From Ursus arctos (taxonomy: Eukaryota > Chordata > Mammalia > Carnivora > Ursidae), in the NCBI RefSeq assembly GCF_023065955.2, contig NW_026622974.1:34751718-34815717 (forward strand): a stretch of 64,000 nt of DNA, written 5' to 3'. Below the pieces are notes generated by a model that made no database searches, had not been told where the DNA came from, and worked only from the letters and a program-made list of their open reading frames with translations. Shown piece by piece: positions 25,445 to 36,494 of the stretch. Positions within the stretch are counted from its first letter, which is position 1. Each line of letters opens with the position of its first letter. The position numbers and the translations under genes were made by a program.

Positions 25445-26472
25445 CTGATATCTATAGTGCACAAAATCAGATCCTTTAGAACAGTTACAAACAATACATG
25501 AAATACTGGATTATACATGGGATCGCAGCATGGGATTGGTGAAAAAGTTGGACTGGGCATGATGAGTGAAGGAACCAGGAGTTCCGTGACACACAGTAAA
25601 CACACATCTGCTTTGACGGGCAGCCACAGCAGATGCTCTCCTGGCAGCAGTGCTACTTCACGTTGACCAGCCTAGGACTGCACCAGGTAGGGATCATCCA
25701 GCGTCGGGATATAGCTGCAGGTGTTTGTGAACCGTTCCTGTCTGTAACTTTAGGAAACTGATGTTTTCCCTAGGCTATTTCAGTATTACTCCTTGGGTAA
25801 TAACAGATCAGGTAACAACAACAACATACACAACCTCCAACTAAAATCCTGTCGTGGTCTAGTCGGTGAGGTGGCGCGCCGTTAGAAATCGTTAGAACTG
25901 CAACTCCCTGGGATCCCGCAAGGTGTAGGTGTGCTCTCCTTCAAACGGGCCTCTTCCTCAGGAGTCAGAGTCACCTTCACAGCATCTGAGATTCTACTCC
26001 ATCCCAAGATGCAAGGAACGCTAAGGAAGACATCATCTTTTATTCCATAGAGACCCTTAACCAGGGTGGAAATTGGATGCACCTGCCTGAGAGTCTTCGT
26101 TATACTTTCTGCCAAATCTGCCACACACAGTCCAATGGCCCACGACATGCAGCCTTTCAGCTGGCTCACCTTGTAAGCACTGGCAACCACCTGTTTGTGG
26201 AGCCCTCTCTTTATTCCTTATCTGCATCAGTGCCTAATTCAGGGTGCAGATTCTTCAAGGAGACACCAGCAACAATGACTCCACTCCATACAGACACACT
26301 AGTTTGGGCTGTATTTTACAATATTAGGAATGATGAATTTAAAGATGTTCATGTTAGGCTGGACCAAATTAAGACAGCTTTGTCCGTCTTGCTGATGTGC
26401 CCCAGCTGTGATAATAAGCAGCTTGGAGTTTGAAGTCACATTACAGTCTTTGCCAGAGACAATTTTTGGTGT
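25445..26472 (-). pseudogene. LDHA-ps: LDHA processed pseudogene, copy 1 (minus strand)
   Basis: Minus-strand remnant of an intronless lactate dehydrogenase A mRNA. It starts within the codons for about residue 75 of LDHA (TPKIVSGKD, 26,472), runs through [16 protein letters not shown] (to about 26,299) and then jumps. About 200 bp are missing, including the [12 protein letters not shown] and GSGCNLD regions that plus copy 2 keeps. It resumes near the GVSLK segment and continues as [36 protein letters not shown] and [12 protein letters not shown] into the 3'UTR. It stops inside the 3'UTR at about 25,445, before any poly(A). A stop (gaataaag) replaces the expected GAACAATGG codons near 26,217 and is shared with copy 2. 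The active-site His region (GEHGDSS) is lost. It cannot encode an enzyme. Similarity to LDHA over LDHB or LDHC is judged from the 3'UTR, which I recognise as LDHA. Confidence 0.93.
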
Positions 26473-26617
26473 CCATCCATCTATGGAACTGGTATTGTAG
26501 ATACAGTGATGAATAAGCTGCAGGGGGTCCCTGCTGTCGGGCAGATAGAAGTCACATTCAGCCAAGGGAGTGCTGAGGCATCTGTGGTTAAAATAAAATA
26601 ATAAACCCAATGCTATG

Positions 26618-27062
26618 GCAAATTTTATGTGTTAATGTAGCTGGGCCATGGTGCCCAGATATTTGGTTAAACAGTATTCTAGATGCTTCTGAGAGATTGA
26701 TTTAGATAAGATTTACATTTAAATTGGTGGACTCTGAATAAAGCAGATTGTCCTCCATAATGGGTGGGTCTCATGCACTCATTTCAAGGCCTGACCTTCA
26801 GAACAAAAGACTTAACTCCTCTGAGCAGGAGAAGAACTCTGTAGCAGATGGCGGATTTGAACTGCAGCATAGGCTCTTCTCTGTGTCCCCAGCCTGCCAG
26901 CCCACCCTGCAGATTTTGGACCTGCTAGTCTCCAAAATTACACGAGCCAACTCCTTAGAATCTCATATATAAACATATGCACACATAGATGTATATTTAC
27001 ACACATACCTACACACACATCCTATTGGTTCTGTTTCTCTGGAGAACACCATGTAGTACAAT
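26618..27062 (+). repeat. Ancient LTR-like repeat in the spacer
   Basis: Sense copy of the family seen antisense at 20,655-21,105. It starts 'ggcaaattttatgtgttaatg' and has 'gccatggtgcccagatatttgg'. It then has 'cagattttggacctgctagtctcc' and ends 'ttctgtttctctggagaacac'. It is bounded within the spacer of the LDHA inverted repeat. Confidence 0.65.
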
Positions 27063-28014
27063 AAAGTAAACTAAAATAAAGTAGGTATTAGGTTGCACTT
27101 CTGATTTTATGAAGAAGACTTTACAGATTTTCAGTTAAATACTGTAGTGGGAGCCAGGTTGTTAGGGCCCAACAGGGGGACTGCCAAAAAGCAACTTTCT
27201 GCTAACGCTGCTGAGACAGTGACGGTGGATGATCCACCAGCCGAGGAACTGATGAGTTATTTCAGGAGGATGGGGCATTTCTTAGGGGAACTACCCTTTC
27301 AACTCTATCAGACAGCCTTGAAAACAGGGAGTTTATCTCCCATTGACTGTTTTCTGATTTTTAAAAATATCCTTATATATTTTATTAGAGAATAACACTC
27401 TTCTGGATTTGGGAGACTAGCAATTCTAAAAGCCCAGATTTTCTGAGGAGGGTTCCAGCTAGAAATTCAGTGAATTAGCAGGGTCAGGCATTCCCCTGAT
27501 TAATGAGGGTCAACTCTGTGGCAAAAGTATACATGGGGCTGAGGAAAAGTATAAAGGATACAGTGTTTAGTGAGCATAAAACCTTCTTAGAGAAAAAAAT
27601 GTGTGACTATCCAAATGTTCAAGAGCTTAAAAATGATATAAGACAGCAATATAAGGCAATATACCTACCAATATATGAATCTCAGGTGAGTAGTTTAGAT
27701 AAGAAGGTCAATAGAAGGTCAAGAAAAGCTCTCTTTGGGCTGTCATGCTCTGGAGAAAGTGGAGCTTAGTCATAGCCTTAAACAGAACTTGTATCACGGG
27801 CTGACCTTTACATGGAGATGGACATATAGGATAGCCTTTCAATTTAATATGACTTGACATGTGTGTGCACCTATAAACACTTTTTATAATTATATGTATT
27901 TAAAAATATATTCATATTTAATTTTATATAAATATATATGAATTTTTTATGTGGCTCTCAAAAGTGTGGTAGAAGTAAAATAAAAAACTATGCCAATAGC
28001 AAAAGGCTATGTCG
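27063..28014. other. Unassigned spacer sequence
   Basis: AT-rich sequence between the LTR-like repeat and LDHA copy 2, with an AT-only-like stretch at about 27,880-27,945. Two plus-strand frames (27,147-27,395 and 27,503-27,769) are open for 82 and 88 codons, but I recognise no domain in either, and nothing supports expression. Confidence 0.5.
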
Positions 28015-29177
28015 TAACATTGTAAAATACAGCCCAAACTGCAAGTTGCTGGTTGTTTCCAGTCCAGTGGATATCTTGACCTATGTGGCTTGGAAGATAA
28101 GTGTCTTTCCCCAAAATCATGTTATTGGAAGTGGTTGCAATCTGGATCCAGCCCGGTTCCATTACCTATTGGGGGAAAGGCTGGGAGTTTGCCTATTGAG
28201 CTATCCTCGTAGGTGGGTCCTCAGAGAGCATGGAGACTCTAGTGTGTCCGTATCGAGTGGAGCCAATGTTGCTGGTGTCTCCTTGAAGAATCTGCACCCT
28301 GAATTAGGCACTGATGCAGATAAAGAATAAAGAGAGGGCTCCACAAACAGGTGGTTGCCAGTGCTTACAAGGTGAGCCAGCTGAAAGGCTGCATGTCGTG
28401 GGCCATTGGACTGTGTGTGGCAGATTTGGCAGAAAGTATAACGAAGACTCTTAGGCAGGTGCATCCAATTTCCACCCTGGTTAAGGGTCCCTATGAATAA
28501 AAGATGATGTCTTCCTTAGCGTTCCTTGCATCTTGGGATGGAGTAGAATCTCAGATGCTGTGAAGGTGACTCTGACTCCTGAGGAAGAGGCCCGTTTGAA
28601 GGAGAGCACACCTACACCTGCGGGATCCCAGGGAGTTGCAGTTCTAAGGATTTCTAACGGCGCGCCACCTCACCGACTAGACCACGACAGGATTTTAGTT
28701 GGAGGTTGTGTATGTTGTTGTTGTTACCTGATCTGTTATTACCCAAGGAGTAATACTGAAATAGCCTAGGGAAAACATCAGTTTCCTAAAGTTACAGACA
28801 GGAACGGTTCACAAACACCTGCAGCTATATCCCGACGCTGGATGATCCCTACCTGGTGCAGTCCTAGGCTGGTCAACGTGAAGTAGCACCGCTGCCAGGA
28901 GAGCATCTGCTGTGGCTGCCCGTCAAAGCAGATGTGTGTTTACTGTGTGTCACGGAACTCCTGGTTCCTTCACTCATCATGCCCAGTCCAGCTTTTTCAC
29001 CAATCATATGCTGCGATCCCATGTATAAATTCAATACTGCATGTACTGTGCACTAATATATATCAGAATATAGTATACATTGCCATTTAATGTAAAAAGA
29101 AAGATCCATATATAAACAATGCAACCAACTATCCATGTGTCACACCAACTAAAATTCTAAATAAACTTTGAACAGTG
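28015..29177 (+). pseudogene. LDHA-ps: LDHA processed pseudogene, copy 2 (plus strand)
   Basis: Plus-strand LDHA remnant. It begins abruptly in the NIVKYSPN codons (28,015) and keeps the segment copy 1 lost: [20 protein letters not shown], then a GSGCNLD loop and REHGDSS. The residue before EHGDSS is R where LDHA has G, and the catalytic histidine is present. It then runs [18 protein letters not shown], followed by a stop (28,328) in place of the expected Gln codon. The rest ([29 protein letters not shown]) lies in other frames, with a further base loss near 28,493. The 3'UTR is nearly complete, with AATAAA at 29,160-29,165 and a short A-rich tail from 29,178. About 30 bp of the 3'UTR present in copy 1 are missing near 29,045. 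No introns remain. It is non-functional as a protein gene. Confidence 0.94.
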
Positions 29178-29199
29178 AAAAAATAAATACATATTGCAA

Positions 29200-31390
29200 A
29201 ACAAAGATGACTACTAATCTTTAATTATCTTTCTTTAAATCCTGCTGGAAAATCCTTGTTTATAAATAAATCTTCCCATTTTAAATAAACTCTCCCAGAA
29301 TAGTGGATGTGAAGTGAGTATATAGCAAGAGCTCTTGGTTGATGCCAGCTAAGCAATATTTATGTTACTACGAATGCCATATTGTCATTCAGTGATAAGA
29401 TCCCTTACGAATTTGGCTCTGAGCTGATCCTGGGCATAGTTTCTTTCAGTCATTCTTTGTGTTCCCTCACTCTGCTCTGTCCCAGGTGGGATGTAAGGGT
29501 GGGATGTTGACCCCTGTACTTTGCATTTCAAAGGCCTCGGTACCATCTGGTTTCTGGCTGAGTTTGATCAAAGAGGGCACTGGCAGTCAGCGGTAGGAAG
29601 AAGTGGGGGCTAGTTTTCCTCTTCCTTGTGTGCCTCAAAATGCTGAAATACAAATCGCAGCATCATAAATCTTCCCATTTCCCACTTTTGCCTTATGGCA
29701 ACGCTGTCTGGAATACTCACCACTAAAAGGGAAGGTAAGACTATCTTTTTAAAATTAAAATAGTAACCATAAATAAAGCAAAATCAAATAAATCAAATAA
29801 AAGGAGCCACAGCTCAATTCAAGATAAGAGAACACAGTCTGAAAACAAAATTTCTACACTTAATTCACTTTGTCAGCAAACTACGAAGGTTCCTTTAAGA
29901 CCCTTGGAAATGGTTAGAGGAAGCAATCAAAATTATTTTTAAGTCTCTTCCAAATCATCTCCATTGGGAGCTATGCTAAAGCTAACAGAGTTTAATCTCT
30001 ATTTTTAAAAGTTCTTAAAATAATGAAATTACCTTTTCTGTGAGAGACTAAGGAAGAATGTGCACAGTTGTTTGGTTTATGGTAGTGCCATAAATTCCAA
30101 AGAATGCACTGGCCATATTCAATGAACAGATTATTTTCTGAAAGAATGATCTTCCATATCACAGTTGATGTAACCAACCATAGACCATGCTCTTCTATCA
30201 ACCATAAACTTCACTCTTTTCCTCCCTAAAGATACACACACCTCCCAAGTTCTCTGTTTCTCTTATATTCCATGTTGAGCCAACTGGTACACTTTTTCTT
30301 TTCTCCTTTGGCTATTTCTGGTTGAATTATTTAAGCTGTTTGGCACTATGAAATTCCCTTGGGAAATAACTATCGATCTGTTAGAACACAAAGATGACTC
30401 TCAAGCACCTTTTCCTAGAACTTTTGAGAAACACTACCTAAGAAAGCAAGGTTACGAGCCCCAGCTCAAACTGAAAACCAAACAAAGTAGTTGACTATAT
30501 TCTGATAAGAATCATTAGAGACATCAGTCCTCAGACTATGGATAAATAGTTCAACTCCTATGAGTTCTAATTTCAGTTTTTACATGCCCAAAGCATTAAT
30601 TTTTCGTCACTGAGCCCATGAGTCAGTATTAAAGGGTTTGAAGTCTATTCTTAATTAACATATTTTTCTATATCCCACATACCTTGAAGGATTCATATGC
30701 ATCACAAAATGCCCTTGATCCTTCACCCTGCCCTGTCTCAGATAAACTAAGTCGTGGTGTTACCTTTTGTCAAAAGATGATACCATCACCTACCACAACT
30801 TGTTTTCCATTATGCAGAGATGGTGTAAATTTCCCCCAAGGTATAAGGTCTAAGTTTGATGTTTTACAAAAAAAGACTTCAAATTGAGAGCTCAGGAAAA
30901 GATACATGCTTCCTGTGATAACGAAGGAAGGACTGACTTTCATTATAGGTCTGGGCAAGAAATACCGATGTTTAGTCACAGGTTGTCCAACACATTGGAA
31001 AAAGCAAAACAAACATTCAATCTGTCAAGTGAACCCCAAAACATACTGCTGTCTATAAGTAAGGAGTCTGGACTTTAGACCACCTAAGGTTTTCTACTAG
31101 CTCTAAAATACTGTGATTGTAATCATGTGGTTTCTTTATACTCTCTGATCTGGTGATGTGGAGCACTTAATGATATGGTGCTTATTCATCCCCTTCTCTG
31201 CATTTCTCTGTCATTTCATTTGGAAAGATAATTATAAATGACATCTTCTCAAGAAATTTCACTTTCCACCTTTTTTTCTATTTTGTAACAGAAGCCATTG
31301 ATGCCATAGAAATTCTCTGGCGAATTTATAGATATTCCTCGCTGTCCTGTGTCCTTTACTAGGGTATATAAATGTTGAATTAAAGTAGCT
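29200..31390. other. Long stretch without a gene
   Basis: No exon, RNA gene or clear repeat recognised. The open frames are short and unrelated to known proteins. Confidence 0.45.
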
Positions 31391-32212
31391 CAGACTTCTG
31401 CTTCCAGTTAGAATGTAGAAGGATGCACAAGACCTTTGCTTTGATAGCAACTACAAGAAAAGAACAAAACAAAATAAAAACGAAACTTCTCTATGAGGCT
31501 AGTGAAGAAGCCTTGATAAACTATATTCCAGGGAGAAATGAGCCTATCACAGGTGAGCAGAGAATGGCAGCAGCTTCTATACCTGGATCCAGGGCCCCAG
31601 GTGAACTGTCAGAGATAGGAAGACTTTGTGGGGTGAGGGGGAAACAGCCAGTCCTTTCTTGGATGATTGGGCTGGTGAGCAAAAGGCAATCACATGGTCC
31701 TGGGCATACACAGTAATCAGACTTCAGGGCCAAAAGTGAATCCAATACATCTGAAAGTTCAGTCAACCCCTCCTAGCTCAAGATCAAAAGGCTCCAATGT
31801 TCTTTCATTCGCAATATTTGGAAATCTCCCTCCTTTGTCACATTTGCACTCACGCTCACACTCTCTCTCTCTCAAAAATCTGAGGAAGCAGAAAAATGTG
31901 ATAAGATAAAATTTGGATGACATAGAAATAGACTCAGAGATAACCTAGTTACTGAAATTAGTAGACAGGAACTTTAAAACAACTATTACAGATTTGTCAA
32001 AGAATTTACAAGAAAATGTGTATTGTGGGTAAATAAACGGAATTTTCTCTGAAAAATGTAAACACTATAAAATAACGAAACAGAAATTCTAAAACTTAAA
32101 AATGCAATATCTGAAGTCAAAATTTATTGGATGGGCTTAACAGGAGATTGGATATTGCAGAAAAAAAAGGATGAGTGAATTTCAAAAAAGTCAATAAAAA
32201 TTACCCAAGCCA

Positions 32213-32409
32213 AGACGCCTAGGTGGTTCAGTCGTTAAGCGTCTGCCTTCGGCTCAGGGCATGATCCCAGAGTCCTGGGACTGAGCCCCACATCAGGCTC
32301 CTCCGCTGGGAGCCTGCTTCTTCCTCTCCCACGCCCCTGCCTATGTTCCCTCTCTCGCTGGCTGTCTCTCTCTCTCTGTCAAATAAATAAATAAAATCTT
32401 TAAAAAAAA
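32213..32409 (+). mobile_element. Can-SINE, first of a serial pair
   Basis: Head 'agacgcctaggtggttcagtcg' and tail aaataaataaataaaatcttt plus poly(A). The flanking aaaattacccaagcca occurs at about 32,197-32,212 and again at 32,411-32,426. Confidence 0.95.
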
Positions 32410-32426
32410 AAAAATTACCCAAGCCA

Positions 32427-32635
32427 GGGATGCCTGGGTGGCTCAGTTGGTTGAGGGTCCGACTTTTGGCTTCAGCTCAGGTCATGATCTCAGGTTCATG
32501 ATCTCAAGGTCATGAGATTGAGCCCCATGTTGGGCTCTGTCCTCAGCACTAAGTATGCTCGAGATATTCTCTCTCTCCCTCTCCCTCTGCCCCTTCCCCC
32601 ACTCACTTTCTCTCTCTCAAATAAATAAATCTTTT
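32427..32635 (+). mobile_element. Can-SINE, second of a serial pair
   Basis: A different, older-type Can-SINE ('ggatgcctgggtggctcag'), directly downstream of the first. A third copy of the target sequence (aaaaattacccaa) follows at about 32,637-32,649. Confidence 0.95.
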
Positions 32636-33245
32636 AAAAAAATTACCCAAACTGAAATAAAAAGGAAAAAATGTTTTTAAATCAGAAGATCTATAACTGT
32701 GAGATAATATCACACAAATATAATTGGAGTCCCAGTAGGAGAGAAAGTGGGTCAGGAAAAAATTTGAAGTCATTTTTTTTCTCTTAGCAACGAAGTGTTC
32801 GTTTCACAGTGGGGTCTCTCTCCTGCCTTCTAACTGCTCTCTCCCTTCCACCTCTCCCTGGGCTAGAACTGGTGTGGGTATGTGGCCAGTGCTGTCAATT
32901 GGAAGCATGGTTTTTCCTGAATTACAATAATTAAATCAGAGTACGCTTGCTCTAAGACTCAAGGTGTAGTAACTTCCAAATCCACGGAAGACAATGAACC
33001 AGTAAGTACCGATAACTATTGCATAGTTCTGTTTTTTAGTCCAACATGAAAACCCAAACTCTGAATCTCTGGGGGAAGTGAAGGTTGCAGGGGAGGGGAT
33101 GGAATCAATATTAAACATTAGCATTTCATGTAATCAGTTTATACATAATCCCTCTGTTTTCTCTGCATGACATTTTCAAAATACAAAACTGAAACCACTG
33201 CAGGGAAGGGAGCAGAGATACAACAAGTAAATCTGGAAATGCTCC

Positions 33246-33444
33246 CCTTTTTTTTAAAAGATTTTATTTATTTATTTGACAGAGATAGAGACAGCCAGTG
33301 AGAGAGGGAACACAAGCAGGGGGAGTGGGAGAGGAAGAAGCAGGCTCATAGCGGAGGAGCCTGATGTGGGGGTCAATCCCATAACGCCGGGATCACGCCC
33401 TGAGCCGAAGGCAGATGCTTAACTGCTGTGCCACCCAGGCACCC
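33246..33444 (-). mobile_element. Can-SINE, antisense
   Basis: Near-consensus copy. Target duplication ctggaaatgctcc (33,233-33,245) and ctggaaatgttcc (33,445-33,457), with one mismatch. Confidence 0.95.
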
Positions 33445-33464
33445 CTGGAAATGTTCCTTTTAAT

Positions 33465-34677
33465 AACTTATTCTGCCAAGTCTTAACAAGGAATGAAATG
33501 GAAGTGACCAGGTGTGGAGAGGCTAAGGAGTCTAAGGACCAGAAGAAATTCATCTATGAAGTGCATTGGTGGCTGTGGTTGCATTGGATGACGCTTAAAC
33601 ATTACCTCTAGGTCAGCCAAGAGGCCCCTAAATGGTGGTGAGAAATTCCTGTTCTCACTAGAAGATTCACATGGGGTGGGGGTGGGGATATGTTCTGTCC
33701 ACACTGGCAGGAGTGAAAGGGAAAGCAGTTATTGCTGGCAGGCTACCGTGGCATGCCTTCCTCTCCTGCTGGCACCTTGTCAAACACTCTGAATAAGCAA
33801 GACGACAAGAAAGGAAGAAAGATCAAAGATGTTTTAATCTTATATAATTATAAGAAGACTAAATGGGAAAATTCCTATTTCATTCCATATTTCACATTTC
33901 CCAGCTTGTCAGCCAATAGTTAATGAATCTTTGGCATGGTAGCCTCACTTTCTTACGTTTTTGAAATTTTCTGATCATAAATTGTGTCATTATGTAAGTG
34001 CTGCCTATTATTTTGGAATGCTCTTATTTGATGGAAGAAAGACTGGAAGAAAACTTAATTGGTTTGACCAGTGATTTTAGGTGATCTCTGGATGTAACAT
34101 GTTCTTGGACAAGTGGGGATAAGAACAAAATATAACAGCCGTGAAGGCCGCTGAGGATGGTGATAAACCACCGAGCCTTCGAACCCATGTAAATCTCCCG
34201 TGGCACCACTGCAGAATGACACGATAGAGCAAAGGTGCAGGTGAGGGTGGAGGAAGGGGTTGGAGACTTCCCAGTGGGGTAGGTATGGAGGATGGGGAAT
34301 TAATGGATTTAACTGAGTGACTACAGTGCTGTGCAGAAAACAGGAGGGATAAATCAATAAGAAAAAGAAAACAACCCACTAATAAAATTCTAGGAGTTAC
34401 CTGAGCAAATGCCATGTGAGATTACTTTCAGCTTATGTTTGAACAGCAGCTGCCTGCTTCTCCTTCTCAAAGTCTTCTCAGACTACCCTCTATCCCTTTC
34501 CCTCTTGGACTTTTAGGATTCCCCAAAGAAACAGTCTTTGCTTTTTGAAAAGCTATAGTGAGGGATGCCTGGGTGGCTCAGTCAGTTGAGTGTCTGCCTT
34601 TGGCTCAGGTCATGATCTTGGGGTCCTGGGATCGGGGCGCTCTCTCTCCCTCTGCCCCTTCCCGCCACTCTTGCCCG

Positions 34678-34708
<31 letters not shown>

Positions 34709-35685
34709 AAATAAAATCTTTAAAAAAAGAAGCTATAGTGAACATGTCTCCTTTTACTTTCAAGCTGAGGTGAGAAAAAATTGAAAAGCCTACGATTACC
34801 TCCCTTCTCCCACCACATCCCCTTTCCCAAGTATCAGCAATTGCTACCTCTAATTCTGCAGTTAGAAGCACGCATCCACGTTATCATTATCTTATTTCCA
34901 TTTTGAAACCTAGAATTGTTCCCTAATGAGAGAATATGACTGAGAATTTCATTCTAGATATTTGGCCAGAAACAGCTCAGAAAGTAAATTGTCTTTTTTC
35001 CAGGAATACTGACAATCCTGAAAGGGTTAATTAATTTCCCACAGGGTCACACTTGACACAAGATTCTGCTTGATTCTCCATAGGGTTAAAATAAGATTGA
35101 ATTAATCTTGAAGGAGCCACAGTAAGAAAGTTTCGAATGGACTATTAGCTCAGCTGAAGGAGAAACTCTATTTTGTTAAAAGCGTATAAACACAATACCC
35201 AATGTTGCCATTACCCCCCAAAAGTGTTAGCCAAATGTTAAATTGAAAGCACTAGTAGAAAAACTGGGGGAGAGTAATATAAGTCTTTAAGGATTTGTTT
35301 CCTTTTTAGGCAAATTATTAATGACCATGGGAAAATAAAGTGATTTGAGAAGAGAAGCTTGCTGTGTACCAGCTGCTGTTGGAGTCAACTAATTTCAACA
35401 TTCCACTTGATATCTCACTGGATATACATGCATGAACAAGAAGGGCTTCAATACTCTACAATGAGATTTTTAAATTATCTTCTAAGATGCAGTTATAGAC
35501 GAAAGTTATTGAATGCATAAATGAAATTGAGAAACAAATTTCCAGCTAGGTTTCATACAACCAATTTCAACATCCTCTTTGATGTCTCATGGACACTGAA
35601 TCTAGTTCTCCTCAGTGAAAGGACTGGGCTGTCCTCAGAAAGGAAGAGTAATCACTACCCTCAATTTAATAACCAGTCTCTCCCA
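33465..35685. other. No gene recognised apart from one SINE
   Basis: Contains the SINE at 34,562-34,730. Overlapping minus-strand frames at 34,024-34,415 (up to 112 codons) lie in three different phases over the same bases with no domain similarity, so I treat them as chance. Confidence 0.5.
34562..34730 (+). mobile_element. Can-SINE with internal deletion
   Basis: The tRNA-like head runs to 'gggtcctgggatcgggg' and then jumps straight into the CT-rich region, so the middle part is missing. A perfect 11-bp target duplication, agctatagtga, lies at 34,551-34,561 and 34,731-34,741. It contains a (CT)n run at about 34,679-34,704. Confidence 0.95.
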
Positions 35686-35689
35686 CTAG

Positions 35690-35810
35690 ACTGTGAGTGC
35701 CTCCTGGGCAGGGACCAGCTGTTTTACTTTTGTATCCACAGGACCTAGCATAAAGTCTACCATCTAGTAGGTAAATGCTCACTACATATTAGTTGAATGG
35801 ATACTGAGAA
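35690..35810 (+). repeat. L2-type LINE 3' terminal fragment
   Basis: The sequence 'ctagactgtgagtgcctcctgggcaggg' followed by 'ttgtatccacaggacctagcataaagtc' and 'tagtaggtaaatgctcactac' matches the conserved 3' end of L2. Confidence 0.7.
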
Positions 35811-35984
35811 GGAGGCAATCATCATCATGTCATGTTTGATGGTGGTGCCTAGTGACTCCTTGGGCCCTGAATCTTTCATCATTAATCTCTTCTTTGGATT
35901 AAAACATCAGTGGTATTTCTTCTGATAGACACCAAAGTAGAATAAATGCAGAGACCTCCCCTGTTCTTGAATAGAATGACTCAA

Positions 35985-36490
35985 CATTATAAAGACATTA
36001 GCTCTTCCCAAGTTAACTGATAAATTTACAACAATCCCAATAAAATACCAACCAGCTTTTTTATGAAGTTAGGCAAGTTGATAACTAAAAGTTCATGTAA
36101 AAACAAACAAGTAATCAGGAAAGCACTGAAAAAGAAAACTGTGAGGGGGAACTATCTCTACCTAAAGCACACCCTATGGTAAAGCTTCAATGACTTAAAT
36201 ATTATGGTATGAGCACATGAATAGACAAAGGAGACCAGAGAAAAAGAATAGAAATGGATCCAAAGACATATGAAAGTTTAACATATGATAAAGGAGCATC
36301 TTGAATTAGTGGGGCAAAGACTGAGTTTTTATTTAAATTTTTTAAAGATTGGCTTTTTAATAAATGGTAGTCATTTGGCAAAAGATAAAATTAGATCCAT
36401 ACCTCACTCCATACAAAGAGTAAACTCCAAGTAGATCAGGAATCTTAACGTAATATATGAAACCATTGTAATTATTAGGGAAAAAAAACG
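35985..36490 (+). mobile_element. Old L1 ORF2 fragment, sense
   Basis: Has L1 ORF2 DNA in order: 'acaatcccaataaaataccaac', 'taaagcttcaatgacttaaat', 'gaaatggatccaaagacatatg', 'atccatacctcactccatacaaag'. The reading frame is broken by many indels. Confidence 0.85.
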
Positions 36491-36494
36491 TGAG

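Larger units (their letters stand above)
25445..29061. repeat. Large inverted repeat formed by the two LDHA copies
   Basis: The arms at 25,445-26,326 (minus) and 28,015-29,061 (plus) are reverse complements at very high identity by eye over several hundred bases. For example, both hold ggcgcgccacctcaccgac or its complement, at 25,861-25,879 and 28,661-28,679. Each arm has one deletion absent from the other. The spacer is about 1.7 kb between homologous ends. It holds the 5' end of copy 1, an LTR-like repeat and about 950 bp of unassigned sequence. Confidence 0.92.
31395..32780 (+). mobile_element. Old L1 LINE 5' / ORF1 fragment, split by two SINEs
   Basis: Between 31,900 and 32,200 the sequence follows the L1 ORF1 order. 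It includes 'gacatagaaatagactcagagataac', 'agacaggaactttaaaacaactatt' and 'gaagtcaaaatttattggatgggctt'. It resumes after the SINEs with 'acaaatataattggagtcccagtaggag'. The 31,395-31,860 part is probably its 5'UTR. It is too diverged to keep a reading frame, and a HAL1-type element is an alternative. Confidence 0.65.

Noticed and set aside
25882..26190. A functional lactate dehydrogenase exon
   Set aside because: No introns, a shared stop, a 200-bp internal deletion and loss of the catalytic histidine region. It is a processed pseudogene.
34024..34415. Three overlapping minus-strand frames of 61-112 codons
   Set aside because: They use different phases of the same bases, with no family similarity and no supporting signals.
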